From Lineus longissimus (taxonomy: Eukaryota; Nemertea; Pilidiophora; Heteronemertea; Lineidae), in assembly GCF_910592395.1 (NCBI RefSeq), contig NC_088321.1:6016001-6080000 (forward strand): DNA of 64,000 nucleotides, read 5' to 3'. The position numbers were made by a program, and so were the translations under genes. Below are positions 1 through 11,559 of this stretch, one piece after another. Under the pieces are notes generated by a model that was not told the DNA's origin, did no database searches, and saw only the letters and a program-made list of their open reading frames with translations. Each line of letters begins with the position of its first letter. Position 1 is the stretch's first letter.

Positions 1-223
1 GTGTCAAGATGAATAATTTGTCAGTTGACTATTCACATCATAACGTTTTGTCCAGCAACAGCAGTGAGAAATCCCCGATCGGTAAATCTGAAATGCTGCC
101 AATAGCTGGTCTGCCACTTCCAACTGCTAACAGCGGGCCCAGTAGAGTGGGGTCGAAATTTGTTGGCGGGCCTCATCCTTCATTACGTCGGCATCAACTT
201 TAACACGATTGGTACGAGAAGCG

Positions 224-1300
224 ATGCCGTCTACGAAGCAGATGGCGAAAAGCTTGAAAAATGCAAAAGATACCGCCGCTGGTCCCAGACTGCCAACTAC
301 AACTGTTCCGGCTAACCTTGTTGATTATGTTGACGATGATACAACCACGACTACGGACGATGATGATGAGTCTGTCTTAAGCGTTAGCCATGCATGCGCA
401 GAGCAAAGCGTAGCCTGTCGTCGACTTACGCAGAAGGCACGGTTGTCCGAGCTTTGCTCTTTGGGCTATTATATTTTTAGTGCAGAAGTGTATGACTATT
501 TGGAGGATGGTCCTTTTAGGCTTGATAGCATCTTGCTCAATGTTCGCACAGGCATTTACATAGATTGCCCGCCGGGTTACTATGCAGAAGTTATCTCCAG
601 TCTCTACGCAGGTTTTCGAATCGCCGTAAAATCGCTCATTTTAGTCGGGGTACAACTGAAACCAGATACAGTTGTGCTTGATAAACCAATAGCCGTAGGT
701 TTCACCTGCCTTGAACTCAGCAAATTACACACTTACAAATTTCATTATGGTTTCATACGACCAATTTATGGAAATAACTGTCAACTGCTGGTGACCGACA
801 CTGATTCGCTAACATACGTCAGTAAAAATCACATTGTAAATGAGAACATCTGGGCCAATCGAAAATATTTTTACCTTTCCAACTACCCAAAAGCAAGCCC
901 TATGTATTGGATCAGAGATAAAAAGTTACGGGGTACGTTTAAAAGGGAGTATCCCGACAAGCCAATTGTTGCATTTGCTGGACTTCGAACAAAAATGTAT
1001 GCTTTCAAACACTTGCTAAATCAAGATGAGACAACCGTAGATAGTAGAAATGAAATAAGAAAAGCTAAAGGCATTCCGCGAAGTGTCCTAAGCAATATGC
1101 ACTTTGTCGATTACAAAGCAGCTTTTTCGAACACCAAAACCTGAAAAAAAGATACTTTAGCATACGATTGCAAAAACTAGACCTTTATACTATAGCCGAA
1201 GGAAAACGAGGTCTGTTAAATTTTGGCACGAACGATTTATCTGCGACGATGCCATTCAAATATTAGCCTACGGAAACTACAATTGCTACCAAAATTAAAG
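224..1300 (+). pseudogene. Chimeric remnant: dUTPase-like N-terminus fused to C-terminal part of a protein-primed family B DNA polymerase (Polinton/Maverick type)
   Basis: An open frame runs from an ATG at 224 to a stop at 1142-1144. The segment at about 420-660 resembles trimeric dUTPase: the order GYY-FSAE, then VRTGI, then CPPGYYAEV, then RIAVKSL-GV follows dUTPase motifs. The Asp expected after GY is Tyr, and the domain stops before the usual Asp-Tyr of motif 3. From about 670 onward it matches the palm region of family B polymerases of Polinton-like elements: LDKPIAVGF, LELSKLH, then motif C as TDTDSL (residue Asp pair at nt 794-808), SNYPK-SP-YW, and GLR-KMY. After the stop, sequence resembling the family's C-terminus continues in a second and then a third frame to about 1300, so it is frameshifted at least twice. 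The exonuclease and most of the polymerase are absent. Presumably dead. The polymerase assignment is firm; the dUTPase assignment is by motif order only. Confidence 0.72.
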
Positions 1301-1608
1301 AATGCTCTTTGCGGTAGTACGTTGACGAGCAGAAGACGCCAAACATGATGGCAGCAACAAATACATCATTCAATGTACTGATGGATGATATGCCCGGGCT
1401 AAGTTGATACGGACATGGAGGAAACGTGTGTCTTTTTCTACATACCGTAACAGAAGAGTTGATGGGACGAAGACAGAGATGGCTTGAACGCGCCTGAGTT
1501 GTTATAATCGATGAACTGACGACCAGAGTTTTCACAAAGTAACAAATAGTTTGACGATGATGTAAACAACATTGGCGGTGACGATTATTTCTCTGATGTT
1601 TTATGAGA
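1301..1608. other. No recognised feature
   Basis: About 300 bp after the polymerase remnant. I see no coding pattern or repeat. Confidence 0.4.
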
Positions 1609-2050
1609 TAGTTCCGGCAAGTTCAAATTTCCCGCCCGTATGACGTATCCGTATCGAATTTGCGTATGACGTCATCAGTTTGTGCCGTCTTCTCATTACG
1701 CACACGGCAGACGAATAGGTATTTACGTTTGGATCGCATTTCACACGGAGTCGCTGTACGTATTGGTTTTTCGGCTTAATTGTGATATATTTAACTGTTT
1801 CAAATCAGTAATATGGTGTTACAGGTTGTGTAGATCACATTTGATGTGTTTGGATTTGTAAAATTTGTAAATTTGGTGAAGAAAAGAAGGATTTGCAAAT
1901 GCTTCGAAATGACGCGGAGGCCGTGGACTGACGGCGTTTTACACGGAAAGGTGGCACTGCCGGAACTAAAAACTAAGACGTATCTGTAACATATCCGTAT
2001 TACGTTGGTACGTCATTTCAATACGGATACGTCATGCCCTAGCGGAACTA
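1609..2050. repeat. Short inverted-repeat element (MITE-like)
   Basis: The 15-mer ATGACGTATCCGTAT at 1640-1654 is repeated exactly in inverted orientation at 2021-2035. Outside it, TAGTTCCG (1609-1616) pairs with CGGAACTA (2043-2050). The same CGTATCCGTA/TACGTCA motif recurs between the arms at about 1991-2015. There is no open frame inside and no clear target duplication. It is best read as a small non-autonomous DNA element. Confidence 0.45.
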
Positions 2051-2114
2051 TATTGTTTCGTAGTGACGTACGTATCAAATGAATGTATTTTGGCGGGTAT
2101 GCGGCAGGAGTTAG

Positions 2115-2260
2115 GGCCGTTTTTGGTTGCGGAATCAACCGATGGTTTGAGGCAGCGTTAGTGCCGTTTTGGTTTTGGATTTTAGGGCCGTTTTGGTGGA
2201 TTTTATGGTTGATTCCTAAAACAAAAATTGCCGTTTTGGTTTGGGATCAACCATATACTA
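2115..2260. repeat. Degenerate tandem repeat with GCCGTTTTGG core
   Basis: Four copies of a GCCGTTTTGG-like core, at about 2117, 2163, 2188 and 2230, are interspersed with GGTTGATTCC / GGAATCAACC segments that are inverted relative to each other. It is noncoding. Confidence 0.45.
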
Positions 2261-4766
2261 CTACTACTGCCGGATAGACTGATATTTTACTGCCTCCGCA
2301 TGCACTCGTTACATGGTAACTTTATGAGCCAAGTCTCAGAACTAAGAACATGCGAGTACCTTAATAATATTCGTATAGATGGATATGTATTTGGCTTTCC
2401 CGACAATATTTGTGTAATACCTACTCTGTTTAATGTGCTGATTCGACAGCAGTTGCCATCATTTTGCTGATAAAGAGCAAACAATAACTAAATTAGTCTC
2501 ATCTGCTGGATGGGATCATTAATATTATTGGTCATGTTGGTTGCGCCACACGGATCCTGGCTCACAAACTAGATCAATAAATCATCTTTTTAAACAAATG
2601 TTCGAGTTGCGAAGAAACATGAACAGGCATGTCGACACCAAAAGTAATTGATGAAATGTAAACTTTTTGCTATGCAATGTACAATTTTTCTACTGTTGTG
2701 AAGTACTTTTAATTTAAATGCTGCAACAGAGTAATGCTGCGCAGGACAGTTACAGCCAACAATGATGACTCAAAGTCAAAATGTCATAGCGTGCACCAGT
2801 CTCTGAAGATCTTCTGCTCACTCAAGTTCATGATGAGACGTGGCTTTCGAGACTCCTCTGATATTTTTCTTCTTTTTTAGTGTAGTCTCCCAACAGTGGA
2901 ACGATGGGACTCTCCACTCTAACTTTAAGGTTGATCAGATGATATATCCGGGGTGCATCTCTTAATAATCTGCTTAAACATAAATCATCAAAATTTTATG
3001 CACGTCCCACGACGACCACGATGAAAACTGCACAATCTCTGAGGACATACAACTGGTCCTCATAGTTACCTTCGCTTGTTTCACTTTTCAGAACATTCTG
3101 GTCGGGACTCTAGTCTTCGAGTATTCCAATCTGGTTGTGACTTTTGTCGACAGTGCATTCTAATGCATGCTGTGAAATAGGACCCAGAGTCTTCATTGTT
3201 GGTTGTGACTATCCTGAAGTCAAGCATACATTCCGTTCTCTTGTGAAGTGATCCCAAGTAATCTGTTCACAAGTCATGAACATAAACACGATAATCAAAC
3301 ACAAGTACAAATCTAGCATTGAGGATTGCAAGAAAGCAAACATGACAACGAGACGTAAATTAGTTATTCACTTCGGTCAATTTAATCTATTTCACTTGAT
3401 GTTTCATGATTCTACAGAGTAATAATTAGTCGAGCATAATTTGATCCGACTGCCAGTCTCAGCGAATAAATTCGTAGATTTTTAGTGAATGCTTTTTCTG
3501 CGGTAACCTTATACTTCACTGCATCCGTAGATAGTTGCATGGCCACCTTTTGCCCTGGAAATGGAAAAGTTAATATATATCAATGGGCAGGTCAATATCA
3601 TGAGGATATGGGGTCATGATATGGTAAGTCCAAAACCGGCTTTTTGCACTGCCAAGTCCCATATCTGCCCCGACGACTAGTAAATTAATCTTCCTGGTGA
3701 CCAACTGACGGCTTCCACCTACTGTGCGCACGTTCTTGTGTTTGAGAGGAGGATACATTTACATTCCCGGCCTCATTACAAATGTCTCACAATGTGGTAA
3801 AAGAGTCTCTATCCGGCATGTCCGGCAAACAATGGCAAAGCCACCGCGCTGACAGATGTATCAAACAGATATATCAAAGGTGTAATTAAAAAAAAAAATT
3901 GCGTGTGACACAATTCAATAAGATGTAATCATTATTCTTCGCGCCATTAAAAATGACCATTCAGGACCCGGATGTGCAGGATTTCGCACTCCGCATATTC
4001 TGAGTGACTTTTATGACCTCCGCTTTACAGCGGTCCCAGCTCGGAACAGCAGAATGGGAGACACGTCGCGTTGAGTACCGCAAAAATTCGACTAAGTGCC
4101 TGATTTCTTTTCAAAAGCTTGATTTCGAGTAAAATGCGGATTGAGGCTACTGTCAATGGAGACATATACTTGTAATGTGCGTGTTTGATAGCCCAACAGA
4201 GGAGATTACTTAAAATACAACGATATAATATGTCGATTTTGACCGGCACAGCACCCGTTATCAATCTAGCTCTTCTAGACAAAAAAGGTCCTTGAAACTG
4301 ATGAGGTATAAAAACCAAGAGCGGCTATAAAATTGACTGGTTAAAAGGCCTACCTAATGAGTTGCTTTCGCCTGGTATGGTTGTAACTTACCACGAATTT
4401 CCTTCACAGAATAATGCTCGCCATTGTTTTCCTCACAATTCGAAAAAACCCATCGTGTTTGCAATTTTAATGTATTAGATTACAGCGAACCTCATGATGC
4501 GCTTGATCGATCAGGTGTAGATAAATTCTCAGCGGTACAGAAAAATAATTGTGTAAGGTAAAATGGTGAACTCAACCTTTTCCCATGGGTAAACTTTGGC
4601 TTGCGCAGGGTGTAAACAGCATTTTTTATGCGGTTCATTTAATTTTCAATCGGATAACCGTTGCTATGATCTGACATGTTTTATAGGTCTATCTAGTGAA
4701 CAGGTCCATTGGCACTTGTTGTAAGCACTGGGTAATTGCAACAACGTCAAATTTAACAACAATGAA
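2261..4766. other. No recognised feature
   Basis: About 2.5 kb of A+T-rich sequence with only short chance reading frames. No domain, splice-bounded exon, RNA or clear repeat was recognised. Confidence 0.4.
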
Positions 4767-5280
4767 AGTCGACCGACCGTAATCAAAGAGTAATGATGAG
4801 GTCTCCATCAAGGTGATTCACGGCGATTGCTTACCAATTTCCTCTGAAAGTAAAAATGCGGGGGATGTAACGTGTGTTGCTATATAATATGAAGGAATGT
4901 ATTTATCAATGACTTTAAAGGTGCACTATTTTACTTGTATTTAGAATACCATATCATGCTTTTATACCGAATTAGGTGCCAGAAGATACTTCTTACAGAT
5001 TATTGTTGATTACTGCATTTATATGAATAACGAATTTTTTTTCAATCAAATTACAATTTATATTTGCAATCTTTTACTGAATTTTCAAGTGAGCGTATCA
5101 TTATCCATATTTCATCAGTTGTTCTCATCACATCGATGATGGTGATTGCTACCGCCTGCCCTGACAATCGACCGACTGTTAACAAAAGTTGATGACGACG
5201 AAACCTCCATCTAGGTTATTCCTGGCGATTGCTTACCCGTTTATACTGAAAGAAAAAATGCACGAGATGTAAGGTTTAGA
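4767..5280. repeat. Diverged direct duplication
   Basis: About 110 bp at 4770-4880 recurs in diverged form at about 5167-5280. Both copies start with a GACCGAC..AACAAA..GATGA stretch, then CTCCATC-AGGT, GGCGATTGCTTACC, CTGAAAG-AAAAATGC and GATGTAA. The DNA between them is A+T-rich with no coding pattern. Confidence 0.5.
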
Positions 5281-5464
5281 AATATCGAAATGGAAGGAAA
5301 ACACTACATTAAACCCTGGTATATCAATTTACCTATTATAAGACGAGTGTTAAAAAAATACAAGACCTACATAAATAATAAGAACCAACTCGGTAAATAA
5401 ACTGAAACCAGGTAATACAAAGACCCAACCTGTGCTGGTAAGAAAATTAATCTGATCTGTCATG

Positions 5465-5932
5465 TATGGCTGGCGCGAGTGGACAAAATTCAGAATTATG
5501 CCACGGCATAAATAGAAATTGTGGTGCCCAATAAATCAACCAATCAAAACATCGGATCTCGTGAATTATGCCGCGGCAGAATTCAGAAATATGCCACGGC
5601 ATAAATAGGAATTGTGGCGTGGCATAATTAGACCAATCAGAAGGTGGCAATCGTTTTATTTATGGTGCGGCATAAATCGTACTTCCGGCCACAATTCCTA
5701 TTCATGCCGGGGCATAATTCACGAGATCCGATGTTTTGATTGGTTGATTTATGGTGCACCACAATTCCGATTAACTTCCGTCCTCCATAAATGACACTTC
5801 CGTCCAGAATTCCTATATATGCCGCGGCATATTCACGAGATCCGAGGTTTTGATTGGTTGATTTATGGTGCACCACAATTCCGATTTATGCCGTGGCATA
5901 ATTCTGAATTCTGTCCACTTGCGCCAGCCATA
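5465..5932. mobile_element. Foldback element with ~110-bp terminal inverted repeats and nested inner palindromes
   Basis: The left end TATGGCTGGCGC (5465) is the reverse complement of the right end GCGCCAGCCATA (to 5932). Pairing continues with modest divergence for over 100 bp through AGAATTATGCCACGGCATAAA, ATTGTGGTG, AAATCAACCAATCAAAAC and GGATCTCGTGAA. The centre (5590-5760) holds further inverted copies of the same TGCCGCGGCAT and CCACAATTCC blocks, so the whole element could fold into a branched hairpin. No coding capacity. Target duplication is not clear. Confidence 0.7.
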
Positions 5933-6683
5933 GTCGTGCTAGGGGCAATTTAGAAGGTAGATTCCGAATTCTATTTTAATCACAGTTCACGGCTGCTACC
6001 ATTGCCAATTCACCGTCCAGTTTTTCCACACTGCAATTATATCAGTTCCCATCATTAAATAGTACATACATCGAAATATTCAAAATCTGACTGAACTATC
6101 ACGCTCTTCCGTTTTTGATCTCGACTGGACCCGAGTGAACCCCTCCCCCCCCCCCCCCCCACCCCACCCCTGCCATAACAAGCCCCCAAATCCTTTAATG
6201 CGTACAGTAATATCTCGCCAGACACGGTTGCAGATTTAGGCAAACTCGATGATTGCCTTATAATATTGCTTATGCCTTGCAGTGAGTCACCCTGTTCATC
6301 CGCATGGTAACAGACTTTCACGAATAAGTCTTCTGCTATTAACATCCCGGATTATTTCAGGGGATTCTTATACTTGTAATTTTTTGTTAAGTATCCACAA
6401 CGTCCAAACATTTCGAAACAATTACCGAAAAACAATAATTTTATGAAGGTGTGTCGCCGCAGGCACTGTGGGCCAGTACATGATGCAGACCATTGCTTTC
6501 ACTGTTCTCCTCCAATACAAAGCCAAATGTACATCACATTGGCTGAGGCGGAACCTTTCCACTCAGATTCATCTTTATGTAAATGTTGTAATGCATAATA
6601 TACGAAGATGTTGGTTAATGCCCTTGGTGGACTTTGATAGACATTTTGTTTTGGCGCCAACAATGCCTCGATCATTGCTCAAT
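5933..6683. other. No gene seen; homopolymer C tract
   Basis: It contains a run of about 16 C at 6144-6160 followed by further C-rich sequence. Nothing else was recognised. Confidence 0.4.
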
Positions 6684-6915
6684 AACAGAAACTGACTCCA
6701 GAGACGTGTACACGAAGCCATCTGTCAAGTTGTAGCATAATGGCATCCATCACTCTTTGTCGTGATTGCCTTTCAAAGTGACTCAGGATCAGTTTTGCCC
6801 ATATGACATTTACTAGTGGTTGCTCCCGGTAGGTGATAAAGCTTGGAACCAGTAAAACCTTGAAACCAGTGATAAACCTTAAAATCAGTCCTAAAAATGC
6901 ATAAAAACATGAAAT
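6684..6915. repeat. Dispersed repeat R, short copy
   Basis: GACTCCAGAGACG, GCCAT-TGTCAAGTTG, TACCTTTCAAAGTGACTCA-GATCAG and GTGGTTGCTCC at 6690-6830 match the start of the long copy at 31478 onward. After GGTTGCTCCC, a 70-bp block (GGTAG-TGATAAAGCTTGGAA-CAGT...) appears. The copy near 13150 carries this block in inverted orientation on the other side of the same GTTGCTCC junction. Confidence 0.6.
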
Positions 6916-7029
6916 AATGCCATTGGAACCTAAGGTGGTTACGAATCAATATTTGGAGCTTATTTTTACATGATCAGATCGGAATTTGACGGTAGTTTAG
7001 AAATCAGTCGCATTTCCGATTCAACAATC

Positions 7030-7065
<36 letters not shown>

Positions 7066-7070
7066 TTATT
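7030..7070. repeat. (TAA)n microsatellite, 3' tail of LINE-A
   Basis: About 12 TAA units. Read on the minus strand this is an (ATT)n tail directly following the LINE-A 3' UTR, as expected where target-primed reverse transcription began. Confidence 0.7.
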
Positions 7071-7231
7071 TACCTCCTTTGAAGAAGAAAACAATACAAG
7101 AAAACAATACAAACTATTGATACAAAGACCGGATAAGACATTATATACAGCTAAACTTACTAATAACATACAGCCGTTTAAAACACGTTTCATACGACCA
7201 GCAGTAAACACGGCAATAGTATATATATGGA

Positions 7232-10200
7232 TTAAAATGATTTCAATAAGAGATTTGCCAGTTGCTTTTCCCTGGAAGTGCAGTTATTAAAATTCTCTGA
7301 GTGTAGTAGGGCCCTCAAGCTATCTACAACACCATCCGCAGGGACGCTCACTTTCTGTAGTTGTAGGGCAGTTTTATTAAAAGCCAGGGCTGTGTGTGTT
7401 GGGGAGAAACCCCCTCTAATAATACTGCTAATCAGCGTGCTGGGGCTAAAACTGCTGGTTGTTATGTAACGATTAAGGAACACCATATTCAAATTCCTAA
7501 CAGGGGTATCAAATTTAAAAATGCGATTATATAAAAGGACCTTTTGCTCGTTGATAAAATCAGACACTTTGCCAATATTTAGGGCTGAAAGTAACTTAGA
7601 GTGTCGGCACCTCTTAGAAAAACCAAAAAAACGTTTGATATTATCACTTTGGCACTTTTCTAGTAAACGGATATCTTTAGCACTAAGGTTTAGACAATTC
7701 ATACCAAAGGTAAGGATAGGACGTACAGCAGACTTCCAGAGGTAAGTTATCACATCAGTATCGAGACCAGGGTAAGACAGCCCAGCATTCATAAGGCCAA
7801 ACGCCCTACGCCTCGCAGAGGAAATTTTATGTTCAACATGACTCATTGACTTCAGATCGTTCCTCATTAACACCCCGAGAACATTTACTTCCACAGAATT
7901 TTCAATGACAACATTTCCGAGAGACCATTTAGGGCTTTTCGAAAAGGGGCAAGTGCCAAAGATAGTGCAGCGGGATTTACAAAAGCCAAAAACAAATCGC
8001 CACTTCTCAGCGTACTGCTCACATATATTAATTAAACCTTGAAGTCCAGGCACAGTGGCTGCCAAGAGGTTAACATCATCGGCATATGCAAAGTCATTGA
8101 ACAAGAATTCACATATTCTGAGACAATAGCTGGACTGGGATAGAGAGCATAGTAAATCATCAATAAAAATAGTAAACATGACAGGAGAGAGGATGCTCCC
8201 CTGTCGTATACCTCTCGTTATCATAAAGTTATCGCTAAGCGTACCTTTCCACTTGACGTGTGCCTTTAGGTGCGCGTACCACTCATACAGTAAAAGCCAC
8301 TTTTCGAACCCAATACGAGGTAAAAGCTTAAAAAAGAGCCCGTCGTGCCATACCCGGTCAAAACATTTGGACGCGTCTAGACTGCACATATACACCGGAC
8401 TACTCTTGGAGTTAAAATAAGAAATTGTATCATTGGCGAAGGAGCAGGCTTGGTCGATCCCAAGGCCTTCTCTAAAGCCAAATTGGGTGTTACCCTTTAA
8501 AGTATCCAGGGGCAGAAGCATTAGCTCGAGTAACTTAGAATACACAGTACAAAGCGTGATCGGTCGGTAATTAACAGGGTCATTGGGATCTGCTGATGTT
8601 TTTTTCAAAACCGGTCTAATGGTGCCAACTGCCATGTCATCCCCGACCACATGCCAACTCATCATGACAGTGAAGATATTACTCAAAACACGGTATAATT
8701 CATCACACAATCCATACCTAAGATGCTCCGCCATAATGTTATCTATGCCGGGTGCCTTGCTACACTTCGATTTTGGGGTTGCACCCCAGATATCAGCGGG
8801 GGAGACGTCACATTTAGTAAAGTTGTTGCAATTTTCCCTAAATACTTTTTTCACAAAGTTGCCAATTTCATGCTGATCATCATCAAGGTTATTATCATCC
8901 TGCAGTGTCACTAAAACATTTCTTGAAGCTTTCCACTGACAGTTTAGAGTCGGAATCAGAGCCCCTTTTATTCAGGGCCTTCCAAAACGCGGAGCTATTG
9001 TTCAGACGGAAAACTTTATTCAGATTACTGACAGGTTGAGAAACAGTATAATGCACCCACTTCCGGGTTTCCTGACGGAATCGCCTTTTCGTAAATTTCC
9101 AACATTCAAAGACAGCCCCTGACCGGGGTCTACCATTTTCAACCCACATATGCCACCAAAACTTCTTTACATCACGTAACCGACTCAATTCATTACACCA
9201 ATACGACTTAGGCTCAAACACTTTCTTAATGAAACTTCTTTTAGGCGCAAAAGAGTGAAGAACTGTATTAAGGTATGAGAACCGATCATTAACATATGCT
9301 TGGGCCTCAGCACGGTTTACGAAGTTTTCAGCCTGCCTCAGCGTGAAGGTGTTAAGATTAGAACCAACATCCGCACAATATGCTGCACGGCGAACACGAT
9401 TGGCCTATTCGTACGAAGGAGACACGCGGGCATCTCTCACATCAGGGCTACTAGTACAAGGTGACTGCGATGACATACTCATCTTAAGGGTTGTTCTGAT
9501 AGGAAGGTAGTCACTCAAATTAGTGTCATCGAGACTAATAATCCTGCAGTCTAATATGTTACCTGCAGTCGCGCTGGACATCATAACATGATCAATCCAA
9601 GTGAAACAGTTACGCTTAATACAGAAAAACGTGTAGTCAACCGGCTGCTGAAACAGGAAGTCAGCAACAATTAGGTCATTTGAGGTTAAGAAGTCATACA
9701 GAGCCTTAGAGAGTGGCGAGTAACCTTTATCTTTATACCAGAATCTCCCAATCTTCTCCTCCCTCGGTAGCTGTGCGTTAAAATCACCACAGAGCAGGAC
9801 CGGGGTCCCATGCTGATCTATACAACTTTGCAGGTGATCTAGACATTCTATAAATTCTTCAAGACAGTTACTCTCAGCACTACTCGAATAGTATGGCATG
9901 TAAACATTCAAGATAACCTGGCGCACAGCACCACTATTGTCAGTCACAGTTACACCAATAAGCCGATCACAATCCATTTCAACAGAATGAAAATTCAGTT
10001 CTGCGTGACGCTTACAAATAATTGCGACTCCCCCAAAGGGGCGGCCCGAATACTCTGGATCTAAGTTAGACATTGCAGACTTTGTGAAAAATTGGTATGT
10101 ACCTATGTCGAGGTTTGGGTTTGCACCAGCAAGTATCATAGGAAGGCTTTGCAGTTCGTGTGGTCTTAGCCACGTTTCCGTGAGACATAAAACGTCACAG

Positions 10201-10274
10201 TCGCCTAACCTACGTGCGACATGAAAGGCATTCGATTTCAAGCCATGACAGTTATACGTATCACTAAGCAACAT
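7232..10274 (-). pseudogene. LINE-A ORF2: endonuclease-reverse transcriptase (broken)
   Basis: The likely ATG is 10274-10272, four bases after the ORF1 stop. Endonuclease domain: LTETW (Glu near 10178), GDFNA (9788-9774), TWIDHVMMS (near 9599) and SDYLPI (9515), where the conserved His of SDHxPI is Tyr. After an in-frame TAG at 9405-9407 the same frame continues to about 8895; a frameshift there leads into the RT frame, which is open from 8911 to 7232. RT motifs in order: SKAPGIDNI, NYRPITL, FGFREGLG, LDASKCFDRVW, RGIRQGSILSPVMF, AYADDVNLLA (8086-8075) and NVLGVLM. Total length is about 1,010 codons, normal for the group. Function before decay: nicking genomic DNA and copying element RNA in place. 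RT assignment is certain; inactivity is very likely. Confidence 0.9.
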
Positions 10275-10350
10275 AATACTATTGCCAAGGTTCTTGCCAC
10301 TTTTGATTCGACCATTCGTAGCCGGGTTGGTTCCGGTCTGATTCTTGGTA

Positions 10351-10476
10351 GTACCAGACAGAGTCCCGGTGGTACCGGTCAGAGTCCCGGTGGAACCGGT
10401 CAGAGTCCCGGTGGTACCGGTCAGAGTCTTGGTGGTACTGGTCAGAGTCCCGGTGGAACCGGTCAGAGTCCCGTTG
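10351..10476 (-). repeat. 21-bp minisatellite inside overlapping LINE-A reading frames
   Basis: Six tandem 21-bp units, plus-strand consensus GTACCGGTCAGAGTCCCGGTG. The unit is a multiple of three, so both minus-strand frames stay open through it: one encodes an Asp-Ser-Asp-Arg-rich repeat (ORF1 tail), the other a Gly-Thr-Leu-Thr repeat upstream of the ORF2 ATG. Confidence 0.85.
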
Positions 10477-10722
10477 GTCCCAGTACGGCTGTGTATTGTC
10501 CCAGCGTCTCCCGGGATTGGTGGCACTAGCGTTCCACCGCTTGGACGGACGCAGGTGTCCCTGTGCCGCGCGCCGACCTTGACCATACCTCGTCCTCTTG
10601 AATGACAGCTTAGTACTCTGCCCACTCGTGTGGTGCTTACTGAACTCGGACTGCACCTTCGCTGCACGGAGTTGTTTGCCCACACGAAAGGGCCGCACAA
10701 TTACACCAGATGGCCACATATG

Positions 10723-11559
10723 TACGAAAGCCCAGAAGGCTCATTCGACAAAACTTACTTCGACAAAACTCACTTCAACAAAGACTTCGACAAAATTGAT
10801 TTCGACAAAACTCACTTCGACAAAATCGACCAATCAAATCGTGTTTTACATACCTACCTATGTGTTTTACATAGGTAGGCCAGAGGTCGGTATTTAGGTC
10901 ATAGTAGCTATCATGGCGGTCAAGGATCCACCCAACACGAGGGTATCAATCTCTGATGAGCAAAACTCGTTCGTATCTATTTTCTGCTTCACTACATTTC
11001 TTGTGGACATGTATCTTATATAGACAGATGCTTTATGTGTATGGTAGCATATCATGATACATACAAACAGATATCCGTGCCGTGATTTTACAGTAATGAC
11101 AGCGTCTTACAATTACCGCAGGCCGTTAGGCCAGGCCCTTACTCATAAAACTCATTTATAAGTAGTGTACTTAACAAGCTCTTCTACCTTTAGTGACTCG
11201 CGGTTTCGGAAAATAAATACGAACGAGTTTTGCTCATCAGAGATTGATACCCTCGTGTTGGGTGGATCCTTGACCGCCATGATAGCTACTATGACCTAAA
11301 TACCGACCTCTGGCCTACCTATGTAAAACATATAGGTAGGTATGTAAAACACGATTTGATTGGTCGATTTTGTCGAAGTGAGTTTTGTTGAAGTGAGTTT
11401 TGTCGAAGTGGATTTTGGCGAAGTAAATTTTGTCGAAGTGAGTTTTGTCGAAGTGAGTTTGTCGAAATCAATTTTGTCGAAGTCTTTGTTGAAGTGAGTT
11501 TTGTCGAAGTCAATTGTGTCGAAGTAAGTTTTGTCGAATGAGCCTTCTGGGCTTTCGTA
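10723..11559. mobile_element. Foldback element inserted in LINE-A ORF1, 6-bp target duplication CATATG
   Basis: The ends TACGAAAGCCCAGAAGGC (10723) and GCCTTCTGGGCTTTCGTA (to 11559) are exact inverted repeats. The arms span 10723-10984 and 11209-11559 and share the stretch GATGAGCAAAACTCGTTCGT and its surroundings. They differ in length because an inner CGACAAAACTCACTT-type minisatellite has more copies on the right. A second small palindrome (CCTACCTATGTG..CATAGGTAGG) lies in the left arm. CATATG flanks both sides (10717-10722 and 11560-11565). The loop (10985-11208) has no recognisable gene. Confidence 0.88.

Noticed and set aside
10598-10897. Plus-strand frames with Thr/Lys/Asp repeats near 10.6-10.9 kb
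   Set aside because: They are translations of the foldback element's CGACAAAACT minisatellite and antisense of LINE-A.
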